Assembly: GCA_034440615.1 (NCBI GenBank)
Contig: JAOTOM010005143.1
Coordinates: forward strand, 242,001-306,000
Length of the DNA stretch: 64,000 bases
Direction of reading: 5' to 3'
Source: Ashinkailepas kermadecensis
Taxonomy: Eukaryota; Arthropoda; Thecostraca; Neolepadidae
This document shows, in pieces, positions 39,463 to 52,331 of the stretch. Below the pieces are notes generated by a model, which was not told the origin of the DNA, searched no databases, and saw only the letters and a program-made list of their open reading frames with translations. Position 1 is the first letter of the stretch, and every line of letters starts with the position of its first letter. A program made the position numbers and the translations under genes.

Positions 39463-42400
39463 AATGGGACTTTTTCTGCAGTGGAATACCGGAGGCCTTC
39501 CAGGCAAGTTCATATAATTCAAATCTGAATTTTTGCAACAAAAACCGTCACTAGCTGCGCTCCAAGAAACTCACTTTCGAGATTCTGACTCCACTTGGAA
39601 CAAAATCCCAGATTACACTTGGCACGTCGACAACGTAAACGGCCCAAATAGGAAATGGGGTGCAGCCATACTCATTTCAAACAGCATACCTCACCGTCGA
39701 GTAACGTTAAATACTCCCCTGAATTGCGTAGCAGTCAGCCTCAAAATTGCCCAGTGCCAAACCATAGTCATTTCACTATACATCTCACCGCCAGCTAAAA
39801 CCCCACACCACAGGAGCTGAGCGACTTGCTGCTTCAGGCCCCTCCACCAGTTCTCCTTATGGGAGACTTTAATGCTAAACACCCCTCCTGGGGAAGCGAC
39901 CATACTGACACTAGAGGACGCGAAATTCAACGGCCACAACCTAGTACTTCTTAACACCGGGGCCGCCACCCGCTACAACCCGACCTTAGGAGGATCGGAC
40001 AGTTGCATTGACTTAACGTGCTGCTCCCAACGACTTAGCTCACTTTTTGACTGGTCAGTTTCAGACGTTCCCGGGCTGAGCGACACTACCCAATCTCAAT
40101 TAGGCTCAGCACGGACGCTATCCACCACACAAAGCTATTTAGACAATCTTGGAACTTGAAAAGAGCGGACTGGGCTAAATTCGAGGAGCAGGTGGACCTC
40201 ATCCTAACAACTCCAGAGACCAGTAAGATCGAGACAATCCTAAGGGTCATCAGCTCAGCAGCACGAGACTCAGTCCCCAAAAATAACAAACCTAGGAAAA
40301 AGGCATCTACGCCATGGTGGACTCCGGACTGTCAAAGGGCAATCGCAAAACACCGCCGGTATACAATTCGAACAGCGCGACAAAACAGTTGGCAGTCTTT
40401 TGCTTCTCAATTCAATAGGTTCACCCCTACCGGCAGAATCTGGGACCTGATGAAGCGCTTCAACCTGAAACGCCCACCACCAGGCCCATTCCCCCAGCTG
40501 ACGGTGAAAGGACAGCACATCACTGACCCACAACAAGTCGTAGACCACTTTAATCTACACTACGCCAGCGTATCTGGCAACAGCAACTACGACACCACTA
40601 TAGTAAGCGCACTAGACGCCCTTGCCTCCAAAGCAAATTTCAGCTCTAGCAATAGAGAGATCTACAATCAGTCGTTTACTATGCACGAATTACACCTTGC
40701 CCTCAGCAAGTGTGGAAACACGTCGGTTGGGCCGGACGACATCCATTACCAGTTTCTTAAACGACTTAGCAAAAACTCTCTAACGTACCACTAGCGGCCA
40801 TAAATGAACTGTACGAAAGCGACACGTTTCCCGCATCCTGGCGAGAGAGCGTAGTCATTCCATTGCCAAAGCCGCACAAAGATCACTCCACCCCAAAAGG
40901 TTATAGACCCATCTCACTCACTAGCTGTGCCAGCAAGTTAGTCGAACGCATGGTCAACACACGATTGAGGACATTTCTGAGACACAACGACATGCTCGAC
41001 GAATTTCAGTGCGGCTTCCAGCGTCAAAAATCAACCACAGACAATCTCATTAGATTAGTACATGACATAACAAGTGGTCTACGCATCAAACGCACAACAG
41101 TAGCTGCCTACTTGGACATCACTGCCGCATTTGACCGTGTACACAAATCCGCACTGGCACACAAACTCCACAAGATAGGCCTACGCGGACACATGGCACA
41201 CTTTATTCTCAACTTCCTAAGAGACAGGACCCTTAAGGTCCGATGCGGCAGTGTCACATCAAACACCACAACACAGGAGCAGGGCCTGGCTCAGGGGAGC
41301 GTGCTCTCACCGAGCCTCTTCATTATCATGATCAACGACATACTTGCTGACCACACTGACACTTCACTTAAGTACTCACTTTTCGCGGACGACATAGCCA
41401 TTTGGACAACATCACAATGCTTCCTTAAAGGGGAAAAAACCATTCAAGCAAGACTAGACCACATTGCAAAGTGGTGCAAAACTTGGGGCTGAACCCTGTC
41501 CGCAGAAAAATCGGCCACCGTCACATATAGCCGTCTCCGCCCAACACCCAAAACTCTACTTAAAATCGATGGCAAGGCCATCGAACAGGTGAAATGCTTC
41601 AAGTTCTTAGGAGTACATTTAGACGAAAAACTCAGTTTCAACACCCACATCACCACCATCTCAAAGCGATGTGCAAAGCGCGTCAACATACTCCGAGGAC
41701 TAGCAGGCACAGACTGGGGCGGAGACAGGAAAACACTACTACGACTGTACACATCAATCATACGACCAATCCTAGAATACAACAGCATCATTTTTGCCAC
41801 CATTTCAGAAAGCCAGAGCCGAAAATTAGAAATCATCCAAAACAGCTGCATCAGAACAGCCACAGGCGCCCCTCGCACCACACCGATAGCCAGTCTACTA
41901 GTGGACTCAAACACGCCCCCACTCCACGACCGGAGGACACAACAGCTGTGCCGCTACCACATCAAAGTCAAGTCCATCAAAAATCATCCAGCACAGCGCT
42001 GCTTTACGCCTGATAGATACGACAAGAGCCGATTTGCGCGTAAGCTTCCACCATATAGCATTCAAATTTCCACGGCTCTCTCAGATCTAAACTTCGCAAT
42101 GCTATCCACTGCAACTCGACCGCCCACTAGGCCATTTTGGACTTTCAGTCAACCAAAGGTCGAGTACTTGATATCGGAAAAGAAATCCACTATCACATCG
42201 GCGGAAATTCTTGGCCTCTTCCACAAGTTCGCCGATGACAACAAACACAAATCACTGGTATTCACGGATGGGTCGAAACACGAGGCAAAGGTAGGCATCG
42301 GCATCACTGTAGCAGGTCTCAGACTTTCAAAGCGTCTACCGGATAACTTCTCCATCTACTCCGCTGAAGCAGTGGCCATTTTGGCCGCCATCACCAGTCT

Positions 42401-43100
42401 CAAGAGACGTAAAGCTAGAAACGTAGTAATTTGCTCAGACTCCAAATCGGTCCTCCAGTCAATTACCAACACCCACGACTGTCCACATCACTTCATTGAT
42501 ATAATCCAACAATTCGTGGCCCATAACGTAAAGTTAAACTTTTCTTTCCTCTGGATTCCGGGCCACGCCAACATCCCAGGTAACGAAGAAGCAGATCGTC
42601 TCGCAAAGCTAGCCTTAGCATTGAACACTTACCCTAGCATGGAATATTCGGTAGACGACTGCAAAGCACTCCTACAACGCCACATTCGCCAACATCAACA
42701 GAACAAATGGACACAACACAACTCAACACAACACAAATCCAACGATACCCACGCCATCAAACCAACAATAGGTACATGGAACTCATCAAATCAATCTCAC
42801 CGACAAAAAGTGGTCATCCTCACTAGACTTAGAACCGGCTGCACAAAACTAACACAGCCTCATTTAGAGGGTGACCAATACACCACACCACACTGCGGCA
42901 CCTGCAACACCACGTTAAGCATAAGCCACATCCTGCTAGAATGTAGTAGCTTTAGCTCCCAAAGACAACCACTTAAGGCATTCTGCCAAAAAGAGGGCAT
43001 CACCTTATCGCTTCCATCGCTTATCGGTGACAAGCACCCAGAAGTCCTTCAATTGCTATTTGAATATCTGTATGCCACACAACTAGCAGGGGCATTGTAG
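39463..43100 (+). pseudogene. LINE ORF2: endonuclease, reverse transcriptase, RNase H (broken)
   Basis: It starts MGLFLQWNTGG at 39463. The AP endonuclease is recognisable by LAALQETHF, MGDFNAKHPSWGS (about 39859) and SDSCIDLT. The RT has YRPISLTSC, AAYLDITAAFDRV, GLAQGSVLSPSLF and the catalytic FADD (about 41390). RNase H has VFTDGSK, EAVAILAA, ICSDSKSV and IPGNEEADRLA, so the D-E-D-D set is kept. The C-terminal CGTCNTTLSISHILLEC fits C-x2-C-x7-H-x4-C. Breaks: a stop/frame change near 39514, frame changes near 39820, 39925, 40150 and 40780, and an in-frame TGA at 41490. The part from 41589 to 43100 is still open (503 codons). Confidence 0.9.
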
Positions 43101-43139
43101 GCACCACACCACCAACACTCACATCAACTCGCAATGCAT

Positions 43140-43450
43140 GACCGCGAAATACTCGAAGGAAACACGTAAATAGCCATTCCCGCATGGCGTCGGACGTACA
43201 TGAGCCGATTTGCTTCTCAATTATAAATAAATGGCTACCTAGTGGTGCCGTCGGAAGTAGATGAACCGACTTGCTTTAGGAAAACAAAAGCGAAAAATAC
43301 AAATAAAAATTAGCATAACGTAAAACGACAACCCAGAGGAGCTATCGGACGTAGATGAGCCGATTTGCCTAGCAACTCATAACGTAAACGGCTACCCAGA
43401 GGAACAGCGGACATAGAAGAGCCGAATTGCAAAACACCGTACTAACCCAA
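43140..43450 (+). repeat. Degenerate repeats in the LINE 3' UTR
   Basis: GTCGGACGTACATGAGCCGA, then TTTGCTTCTCAA, with variants at about 43191, 43250, 43348 and 43410, separated by CATAACGTAAA and CGGCTACC. Each unit ends GAGCCGATTTGC or similar. Confidence 0.75.
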
Positions 43451-43930
43451 CTGACAACCCGGCATGGCATGCTCAGACTAACCCGCTACTAACAACTAAA
43501 CCGCGGCAGCCGGCGTGATAGGCGGTGTGAACAATTACCTCCTTGTTCGCACGGAAAAGATCCCTCGGTGCTCTTCGATAAGAGTAGGCTAAAGCCGGCA
43601 CCCTGGCAAAATAAACTTCTCGTCACTCTCACAACACCCCCAACCCCACCCAAAACTACAAATTATTTTGTGGAGGAGTAAAGTAAAACTAAACCATTTA
43701 AACAACAGGAAACTGTCCTCAACCGAGACCATCGCGTTCAGCACCTAAAATATCACGTAAACTAACGTAAAATTCCTTAACGTAAATGTCCACTTGCCCA
43801 ATCACACACGCTCGCTTTATAGACAGACAGGTAACGTACTCGCTTTAAAGGCGGCGCAAATGACCTTCATGGTCCGGCACGCCTAAAAAAATCACTCTCC
43901 CCCTCCCTCAATAAATCAGTATTCTCGTGT

Positions 43931-45002
43931 CCCAGTCTGGCGAGCGGTTTTACTGTGCACTCCAAGGCAGCGGTGGCGACACGACACCGCAACGGAATCC
44001 TATTTACCTTCTTCCTCTATCCTAAGGAGGTTGACCGCACTTAGGTGAAGGTTGGGTCAGATCCAGCACTTCACAGGTGTTAATTGGCAACAATACCTCC
44101 CTGGCTCTATTATAGCCAGCCTGACCATTACCACTACGCCTCTACTCCCTGGTGGCCTTCCCAGATCCTTCAAGCCTATCCATATATCCACACGCTCCTA
44201 GGTCCTACACCTTTTCCTGGCCGGAGGGGTACCACATTCCCATGGGAGGTACATGCCCCCAGTGCCCCCACCCTTGTTTACGCCCCTGCACCGAGTGGGG
44301 AGGAATTATGTTGGAACAGTTATCTCTTACGTGCTCCTACCCCTCCTTCCCAACCGTGGTCTTCAGTTGTCCTGTCTCATCACACCACACTCACCCGTGG
44401 CACCGCGCGAATCCTGCGGCGCACGACATGAATGCAGTCAGCGCGGGTCCAAGCAAAAAGTCCTAGTGTTAGTGGAAAATAAGGCTGATATTCGTGGACA
44501 AGATTCTTCAAGCTTTCAAATGAACCCGATTTTGTCCCATTTTGATGGTATTTAAGATAGAAAATGTCGTGTGGAAAACACGGAAGTTTGGCTGGAGCGC
44601 CTACGGGACTGAGCAATTGTCCAGCCCATGTGACGTCACCGGTTGCCAAACGATATTGGAGAGCCCCGTGACCTGAGGGGTGACCTGTCGAGTTCTGTCG
44701 AGTCGAATTGTTAAAGTTCTGTAGTAACGTATATGTTTTGCTGTTTGGTGCGCGCGTTTTCGGGTGTTCCTGCGTGTTCATTGGAGTTCCGTGTGCGGTG
44801 AAAACCAGTTAAGTGCCGGGAATTTATCATGGTTGGATAAATAGGCGGCAAATGTGCGCTTTAAGGTGTTTGATTAATTATTGGAATTTATCCTTCCAAT
44901 GCAATGTTTACGAAGGTACCTAAGATCATGGGATCACTCAATTTCTGCACACATGCTTACTTTTAGGTGGTGAGAAAAATAACACTAAAAAGGTACGTTA
45001 AG
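43931..45002. other. Intergenic DNA, no gene recognised
   Basis: No conserved frame is seen. The part from about 44850 shares AT-rich wording (CTTACTTTTAGGTGGTGAG) with foldback families but no clear boundary. Confidence 0.4.
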
Positions 45003-45314
45003 TGGCATTCTTTTACTTTCTGCCGTAGCGTTGTTTACACTAGATATGTAACCGAATGTGCCGCATATGGGCAGGAAATGTCGCACTGTTCAAATATACC
45101 ACTGGATATGGATGCAACGTTTTGATGACGTCACAAACAGTCACAATATACGGCTTTTCGCTCGTCTCCATTGCTTTTTCGCCCATCTCCATTGGAGCCA
45201 TGCTATGAAGTCAGCCATGAAACCATGCCATGCCATGAAACCATGCCATGCCATGAAACCATGCCGTGCCATGATCCAGTGATCATATTCTGAAGGTATT
45301 CCCACATGGGGATT

Positions 45315-45371
45315 GGGCGCTAAATGATCACACTTTGGTCGAAGCGCCCTTAAACTCAAATAACTAACTAA
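45315..45371 (+). mobile_element. Mini-retroposon (57 bp) inside the foldback element
   Basis: Core GGGCGCTAAATGATCACACT, then GAAGCGCCCTTAAACTCAAA, with tail TAACTAACTAA. Target duplication CCACATGGGGATT at 45302-45314 and 45372-45384. It split a satellite unit. Confidence 0.88.
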
Positions 45372-45384
45372 CCACATGGGGATT

Positions 45385-47790
45385 ACGAGAAGTGCATGAC
45401 GGCAGCAAGTAAAAGAGACGGTTATACCACATTATGTATACGTTACGGCAGCGAGAAACCACCATGAAACCATCGCAGTGGGTCCAGATCATCAGGACAT
45501 CTTCCAATATATCCAGTGATCATATTCTGAAGGTATTCCTACATGGGGATTACGAGAAGTGCATGACGGCAGCAAGTAAAAGAGACGGTTATACCACATT
45601 ATGTATACGTTACGATACATACATATCTATTGGAACACGTCCTGATGACTTGGACCCACTGCGATGGTTTCATGGTGGTTTCTCGCTGCCGTAACGTATG
45701 CATAATGTGATATAACCGTCTCTTTTACTTGCTGCCGTCATGCACTTATCGTAATCCTCATGTGAAATTACCGCCAGAATATTATCCTTGGATATACTGG
45801 AAGAAGTCCTGATGATTTGGACCGACTGCGATGGTTTCATGATGGTTTCTTGCTGCCCTAGCATATACATAATGTGGTATAACCTTCTGTTTTACTTTCT
45901 GCCGTCATGCACGTTTTTATATCCCCATGTGGAAATACCCTCAGAATATGATCACTGAATATATTGGAAGATGTTCTGATGATCTGGACCCATGAGATGG
46001 TTTCATGGTGGTTTCTCGCTGCAGTAAGGTATACATAATGTGGTATAACCGTCTCTTTTACTTGCTGCCGTCATGCACTTATCGTAATCCCCATGTGGGA
46101 ATACCTTCAGAATATGATCACTGGATATATTGGAAGATGTCCTGATGATCTGGACCCACTGAGATGGTTTCATGGTGGTTTCTCGCTGCCGTAACGTATA
46201 CATAGTGTGGTATAACCGTCTCTTTTACTTGCTGCCGTCATGCACTTTTCGTGATCCCCATGTGGAAATACCTTCAGAATATGATCCTCGGATCTACTGG
46301 AAGATGTCCTGATGATCTGGATCCACTGCGATGGTTTCATGGTGGTTTCTCGCTGCGGTAACGTATGCATAATGTGATATAACCGTCTCTTTTACTTGCT
46401 GCCGTCATGCACTTTTCGTGATCCCCATGTGGAAATACTGCCAGAATATGATTCTTGGATCTACTGGAAGATGTCCTGATGATCTGGATCCACTGCGATG
46501 GTTTCATGGTGGTTTATCGCTGCCGTAACGTATACATAATGTGGTATAACCGTCTCTTTTACTTGCTGCCGTCATGCACTTCTCGTAATCCCCATGTGGG
46601 AATACCTTCAGAATATGATCACTGGATATATTGGAAGATGTCCTGATGATCTGGACCCACTGCTATGGTTTCATGGTGGTTTCTCGCTGCCGTAACGTAT
46701 ACATAATGTGGTATAACCGTCTCTTTTACTTGCTGCCGTCATGCACTTATCGTAATCCCCATGGGGGAATACCTTCAGAATATGATCACTGGATATATTG
46801 GAAGATGTCCTGATGATCTGGACCCACTGAGATGGTTTCATGGTGGTCTCTCGCTGCCATAACGAATACATGGTGTGGTATAACCGTCTCTTTTACTTGC
46901 TGCCGTCATGCACTTTTTGTGATCCCCATGTGGAAATACCTTCAGAATATGATCCTTGGATCTACTGGAAGATGTCCTGATGATCTGGATCCACTGCGAT
47001 GGTTTCATGGTGGTTTCTCGCTGCGGTAACGTATGCATAATGTGATATAACCGTCTCTTTTACTTGCTGCCGTCATGCACTTTTTGTGATCCCCATGTGA
47101 AAATACCGCCAGGATATGATCCTTAGATATATTGGAAGAAGTCCTGATGATTTGGACCCACTGCGATGGTTTCATGATGGTTTCTTGCTGCCCTAGCATA
47201 TACATAATGTGTTATAACCTTCTGTTTTACTTTCTGCCGTGATGCACGTTTTGATATCCCAATGTGGAAATACCTTCATAATATGATCACTGGATATATT
47301 GGAAGAAGTCCTGATGATTTGGACCCACTGCGATGGTTTCATGGTGGTTTCTCGCTGCCGTAACGTATACATAATGTGGTATAACCGTCTCTTTTACTTG
47401 CTGCCGTCATGCACTTTTCGTGATCCCCATGTGGAAATACTGCCAGAATATGATTCTTGGATCTACTGGAAGATGTCCGGATGATCTGGATCCACTGCGA
47501 TGGTTTCATGGTGGTTTATCGCTGTCGTAACGTATACATAATGTGGTATAACCGTCTCTTTTACTTGCTCCCGTCATGCACTTCTCGTAATCCCCATGTA
47601 GGAATACCTTCAGAATATGATCACTGGATATATTGGAAGATGTCCTGATGATCTGGACCCACTGCGATGGTTTCATGGTGGTTTCTCGCTGCCGTAACGT
47701 ATACATAATGTGGTATAACCGTCTCTTTTACTTGCTGGCGTTATGCACTTTTCGTGATCCCCATGTGGAAATACCGCCAGAATATGTTCC
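45385..47790. repeat. 167-bp satellite array
   Basis: GTAACGTATACATAATGTGG recurs with spacing 167 (46191, 46358, 46525, 46692 and so on). Units contain ACCGTCTCTTTTACTTGCTG, ATGATCTGGACCCACTG and TTTCATGGTGGTTTCTCGCT. About 14 units are present. Up to about 45620 the units run in the opposite orientation, then flip. The ~66-codon open frames repeated on both strands are satellite shadows. Confidence 0.95.
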
Positions 47791-48404
47791 CTGGATCATG
47801 GCACGGCATGGTTTCATGGCATGGCATGGTTTCATGGCATGGCATGGTTTCATGGCATGACTTCATAGCATGGCTCCAATGGAGATGGGTGAAAAAGCAA
47901 TGGAGATGAGCGAAAAAGCCGTATATTGTGACTGTTTGTGACGTCATCAAAACGTTGCATCCATATTCAGTGGTATATTTGAACAGTGCGACATTTCCTG
48001 CCCATATGCGGCACATTCGGTTACATATCTAGTGTAAACAACGCTACGGCAGAAAGTAAAAGAATACCCGTTAAGTTAGGTAGCATAGCATAAAAAGGAA
48101 TGTGTACAAGTAAAATTGCACCATAACCTAACCTACCCGAACCATCATTTGGAGAAAAAATTACAGAAAGAAAATTAGAAAAATTTGAAGCAATGGATTT
48201 TCTTAGAATTTTCCAACTAAAAAACAACTAAACCAAGGTAAATTTTTGATAAAAGGGGTTTTTTGATTGTTTGGAATTGCTTTTCAGAATATGATGTTTA
48301 TGAATGTGACTAAGAAGATGCAACCACTCATTTTTGGTGCTGATGTTTACTTATCAATCGGAACAATGACGTCACATCGGTATGGTGTGATGACGTCATA
48401 GGCA

Positions 48405-50390
48405 GAGTGGGAAACCTACTTTCCGGGTTGGGAGTCGAAGTGCATACTGATTTCTTCCGGAGTACATTTTCATGGATATTATTTTCTTAAAAGGTGTTCT
48501 TGGAATTTGTGGATTTTTTCGTGGAATATTATGTTTATGAACGTGATTCGGAAGATGCGATCATTGGTATTCTCCGTAAATGCTTACGTCTCGGTTAATC
48601 TTAGTGATAATATCTATAATGCGCCATATATGCCACACCTCTGCTCTTTGTTGCATAATTTATCCATCCCTCGCCTGGCACTTCTCAGACGTGATTAAAG
48701 GGACATTCAACACTTCACGCAGTTGATTCAACACTTTCACGTCGAAAATGCTTCATTTCCGCCTCTTTGCCACATAGATGACACCCTACTATTCCACCAC
48801 AATGCCAACAAAACTAAGCATACAGCATGGCCAAGGCGATATATAAACATGCAGCACGGCTCAGAGCAGCCGGCTTCTGCTCGGTCTCGTCTTTCCTCAC
48901 GACTTCCAACAAATAGTATTATAATTCATAATTAAATAGGAAAATGTAACCTAACCTAACCTAACATAATACAATCTACTCTTATCTAAACTAATATAAA
49001 CTCATATTATAATTTAAAAACACAAGCGTAATATTTATCGTGACGTCATCCATACACACTGCCTCGAGCCGTGCTCTGCTTCGTTTTTTTGCAGTCTGGT
49101 GAGTAGTATCGGCGTGTTATCTATGTGGCAAAGAGGCGGAAATTAAGCATTTTCGACGTGAAAAAGTGTTGAATCAACTGCGTGAAGTGTTGAATGTCCC
49201 TTTAATCATGTCTGAGAAGTGCCAGGTGAGAGATGGATAAATTATGCAACAAATAACAGCGGTGTGGCATATATCGCGCATTATAGATATTGTTGCTAAG
49301 ATTAACCAAGACGTAAGCATTTACAGAGAAAACGAATGATCGCATCTTCCGAATCACGTTCATAAACATGATATTCTGCAAAAAATCCTGAAATTCCCAA
49401 AACACCTTTTAAGAAAAAATACCCATTATTTTTTATGCATGGGATCTGTTTACCAGTAACCGACCGGAAAAACCTAAATAAGTACCTACATAATATGCAT
49501 AAGTAACACCATTCTCATTTTTAGTCAAATCAAATGCCAAAACATAGGAACAAAGAAGTGAACAATGGATGGCACCGCCCAGCAGTGACCCGTAATAATC
49601 AGCACTGTTTCGTTTTTCATAACTCACAGGATAAATGTGCTTTCCTTTCACTGTTGGTCTCGGTACAAGGCTAGTCATATGAAAAACAAACAAAAATACT
49701 TCACACCTCACCCTCAGCTCAGAGTGCATACCTACCTACACAGCAAATTTGCCACGTAATACGAACGCATATCCGCTACCGCACACACCACAGTTTGATG
49801 TGATCAAAGCAAAGGATCAGTCAAGATCTTGTGTTTACAGTATAACACTTAACCATGTGTTCAAAGTTGCTAATGGTTATGATGTCATATAAAAAATACC
49901 TTGCATTGATTGGTTGACAGACAGATTTCAGAACAGAAAACGCTAACGCATCCAATTCTGATCGGTGGCCTCCAGGACTCCGGAGGACGTCTCTTAAAAC
50001 TGTCAAACTTTCCCACTATATGGGTGGCAGGAACACAGGTTTTCAGAGACGTGGCTCCAGAGCCGGAGAACAGTGTTCTCAGTGCACATGCACATCATCT
50101 TGCAAGTTGCTGTTGGCACGTTGTTGTTGGCAATTCCGGTGGTTGAGATTGTGGAGTGTGTGAAGCTGTGGTCCAGCTGCTGACTGCTACAAAAAGTGAT
50201 TAGTTTGAGTGGTGGCCATAAGTGGAATAACCAGCGTTTTTTTTTGGGTGTCATTTTGTTTGTTTTTATTGATATCTTTGTTCCCACATTTGTGTCGGCA
50301 TACATGTGAAGCCCATCCTATCCAGTATTAACCTAGAGTGCAAACATGTTTTCAGAGATAAAATATCTTTATAAGTGCCTTAATTCCCAC
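48405..50390. repeat. Second copy of the ~2 kb dispersed repeat
   Basis: Colinear with 1-1060 plus 1916-2230. It lacks the element found at 1061-1915 but carries its own foldback insertion (48472-49426). No gene. Confidence 0.7.
48472..49426. mobile_element. 955-bp foldback element with ~305-bp arms
   Basis: The arms 48472-48776 and 49120-49426 are inverted repeats. Outer ends are ATGGATATTATTTTCTTAAAAGG and CCTTTTAAGAAAAAATACCCAT. The inner parts share CTTTGCCACATAG / CTATGTGGCAAAG. It is related to the 1061-1915 family by the subterminal block GTTTATGAACGTGATTCGGAAG. Non-coding. Confidence 0.85.
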
Positions 50391-51947
50391 CCTGGTCATA
50401 GGTATGGCACCGAGGCTTCAACTGGCTAATGCTACAAATGGTTCACATACCTTAATGAGATGGTCAAAGTAGCTTAACCTAACCTAAACTCATGGTGCAT
50501 TATATAAATTATAGCTATAATAAACTGAGAGGTAATCAGTTGGCCACCTATGATTACAGATGTTTCCTTTGATTTATGCTATTAAAATTATAGCTGAGCT
50601 TAATCGCCGATTGTTTAGATTTGGCTTGCCATATTTTATTTCAATCATTTGAATGCAGACGTCAAACCTAGAAGCCTGTGACACCTGCATTATGCAAAAC
50701 AAACTAATGCTGTCGGTGTCACACCGACTGGTAGCTGCAGTTGAGAGTACAGGCATGTTGAGGGCTCAAACTAGAGTCTGTAGCTCAGAGATGGATCCAG
50801 TGTCTCCAATGTCCATAACCTCCAATGTGTCATAACCATCAATGTATTGCAGCTTCTAATGTATCATAGCCTCTATTGAATAGTGGCCATGGGTTCATTT
50901 GGTTAGGTTATGTTTCGGCCATTTAAATCGGCATATCTTGTAAACAAAATGGACTGATTGACACTAACTAACACCACAGTGTTGGTTAGTGTAGCTGTGG
51001 CAATCACTTTTTTTGCTCAGTGAAGCGAGCGGGTAATTGCTTGTTATATTTATATTTGCCATTTTAATTCGCCACCTTTGCTCCGATCGATATCCAGTAG
51101 CAGTTGATGCGCCCCTAAGCCCAACCAATCAATCAATCAATCCGATCGAAATCGGTTGAATGGATTGTCATTGGAGTAATACATGTTTCAAAGCTCCAAA
51201 CAATAGTACAGACCCAGCCATTCAATACCAATTATGTTTAGCTGCATTGGTACACACTTGTCATCTGTTGCATGCAGTGGAAGTACACTGATGGAACAAA
51301 CTGTTATCAGAATGTATAAGTCTCAGGTGGTGCTTCATCATAAGTGTTGTTGTACACCCATGCAAACTAGTGTATCTTAGTTTTGTGAAAATTGGCAAAG
51401 TTTCTATCATGAATATAATGTATGTGTTCTATATTTGATCTTGGCAATTCATGGTGATTATGTGCATAATATCTTAGTTTTGTGCTCAAAGAAAACTGTC
51501 AAAAACTTGAAATTAATGCAATTTTCAAAGCCGTTTCCAAACACAACGTAGCTAAGGCTAGTTTTGACAAGCCGCTTTAGCAAATGGTTTAATCTGGTAC
51601 ATGCTACTGCATGTCAGACTTGAACTAAATTTGAGGGTTTTAGGTATATAGTACCCCACATTGCCATAAATGAATGAGATGCCAATGTACAATTGGGGTT
51701 TCTGGACAGTAATTGACACAATCCATTTTTTGGTCGTTGGCAGAATTAATGCTAGTTTGGTAGATTTCGACATCGACATAATAAAACTGGCCCTGTGCAC
51801 TGAAAGGGAGGCGTTTTAGTCTGGCGTGTGACTTGTGACCTTGACTGACCTCAACTCTGAGCAGTGCTCTGTTCAATGGACATGGTGGGAGTGCCTGTGT
51901 TTGTTGCTCTTACCTGGACATGTGCTGCACAGTGCGCTGGCTGGAAT
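50391..51947. other. Intergenic DNA upstream of GCLC
   Basis: AT-rich, no gene recognised. A truncated mini-retroposon lies at 51091-51140. The GCLC promoter and 5' UTR must lie in or near the last few hundred bases, or further upstream if a non-coding first exon exists; no TATA box or initiator is convincing. Confidence 0.4.
51091..51140 (+). mobile_element. 5'-truncated mini-retroposon
   Basis: Retains GATGCGCCCCTAAGCCCAAC and a (CAAT)n tail. Flanked by TCCGATCGA (51082-51090 and 51141-51149). Confidence 0.6.
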
Positions 51948-51961
51948 GATACGTCCACTGT

Positions 51962-52018
51962 ATGGGCGCAAAATGACATCAGTAGTCGAGGCGCCCTAAA
52001 ACCCAAATAACCAACTAA
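51962..52018 (+). mobile_element. Mini-retroposon (57 bp) just upstream of the GCLC start
   Basis: Core ATGGGCGCAAAATGACATCA, then GTCGAGGCGCCCTAAAACCC, tail AAATAACCAACTAA. Perfect 14-bp target duplication GATACGTCCACTGT at 51948-51961 and 52019-52032. It lies 84 bp before the start codon. Confidence 0.9.
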
Positions 52019-52102
52019 GATACGTCCACTGTCCATTTTGTTCTGGTTGCCCGTCTCACGACGCTGTTTCATGCTCAGCGCGCGTGACGGCCGTATCACG
52101 GA

Positions 52103-52252
52103 ATGGGTCTGCTGTCGGAGGGGTCGCCGCTGCCTTGGCCGGAGACGAAGAGACTCGCTAGCCACGTGCAGAAGCATGGCATCGAACAGTTCATACACCA
52201 GTTCCAGAGACTCAAGGAGCGCAAGGGGGACAGTCTCAAGTGGGGAGATGAG
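52103..52252 (+). CDS. GCLC: GCLC exon 1
   Basis: 50 codons from ATG (context CGGAATGG) to LKWGDE, donor GTACGT, phase 0. The 5' neighbourhood (52070-52100) is GC-rich. Confidence 0.96.
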
Positions 52253-52300
52253 GTACGTTTGGCATACGAGCGAAGGAGGTGAAAATATTATCCAAGTGTC

Positions 52301-52331
<31 letters not shown>

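Larger units (their letters stand above)
37240..43930 (+). mobile_element. RNase H-bearing LINE (I-like non-LTR retrotransposon), decayed
   Basis: Order of parts: GC-rich 5' leader, ORF1 with three zinc knuckles, and ORF2 with AP-type endonuclease, reverse transcriptase, RNase H and a C-terminal CCHC. A 3' UTR with degenerate repeats follows, ending in a hairpin and A-rich tail near 43850-43895. RNase H plus a Gag-like ORF1 places it near the I group; the exact clade needs a phylogeny. The outer ends are estimates. Confidence 0.85.
45003..48069. mobile_element. 3.07-kb foldback element carrying a 167-bp satellite
   Basis: It is flanked by GTTAAG (44997-45002 and 48070-48075). Arms of about 280 bp are inverted copies: left TGGCATTCTTTTACTTTCTG, right ...CAGAAAGTAAAAGAATACCC. 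Both carry the CATATGGGCAGGAAATGTCG and ATGACGTCACAAACAGTCAC blocks and end in (CCATGCCATGAAA)n. The interior is almost entirely satellite. No transposase. Confidence 0.88.

Noticed and set aside
45434..47860. Many ~66-codon frames on both strands resembling each other
   Set aside because: They recur every 167 bp and are satellite unit translations.
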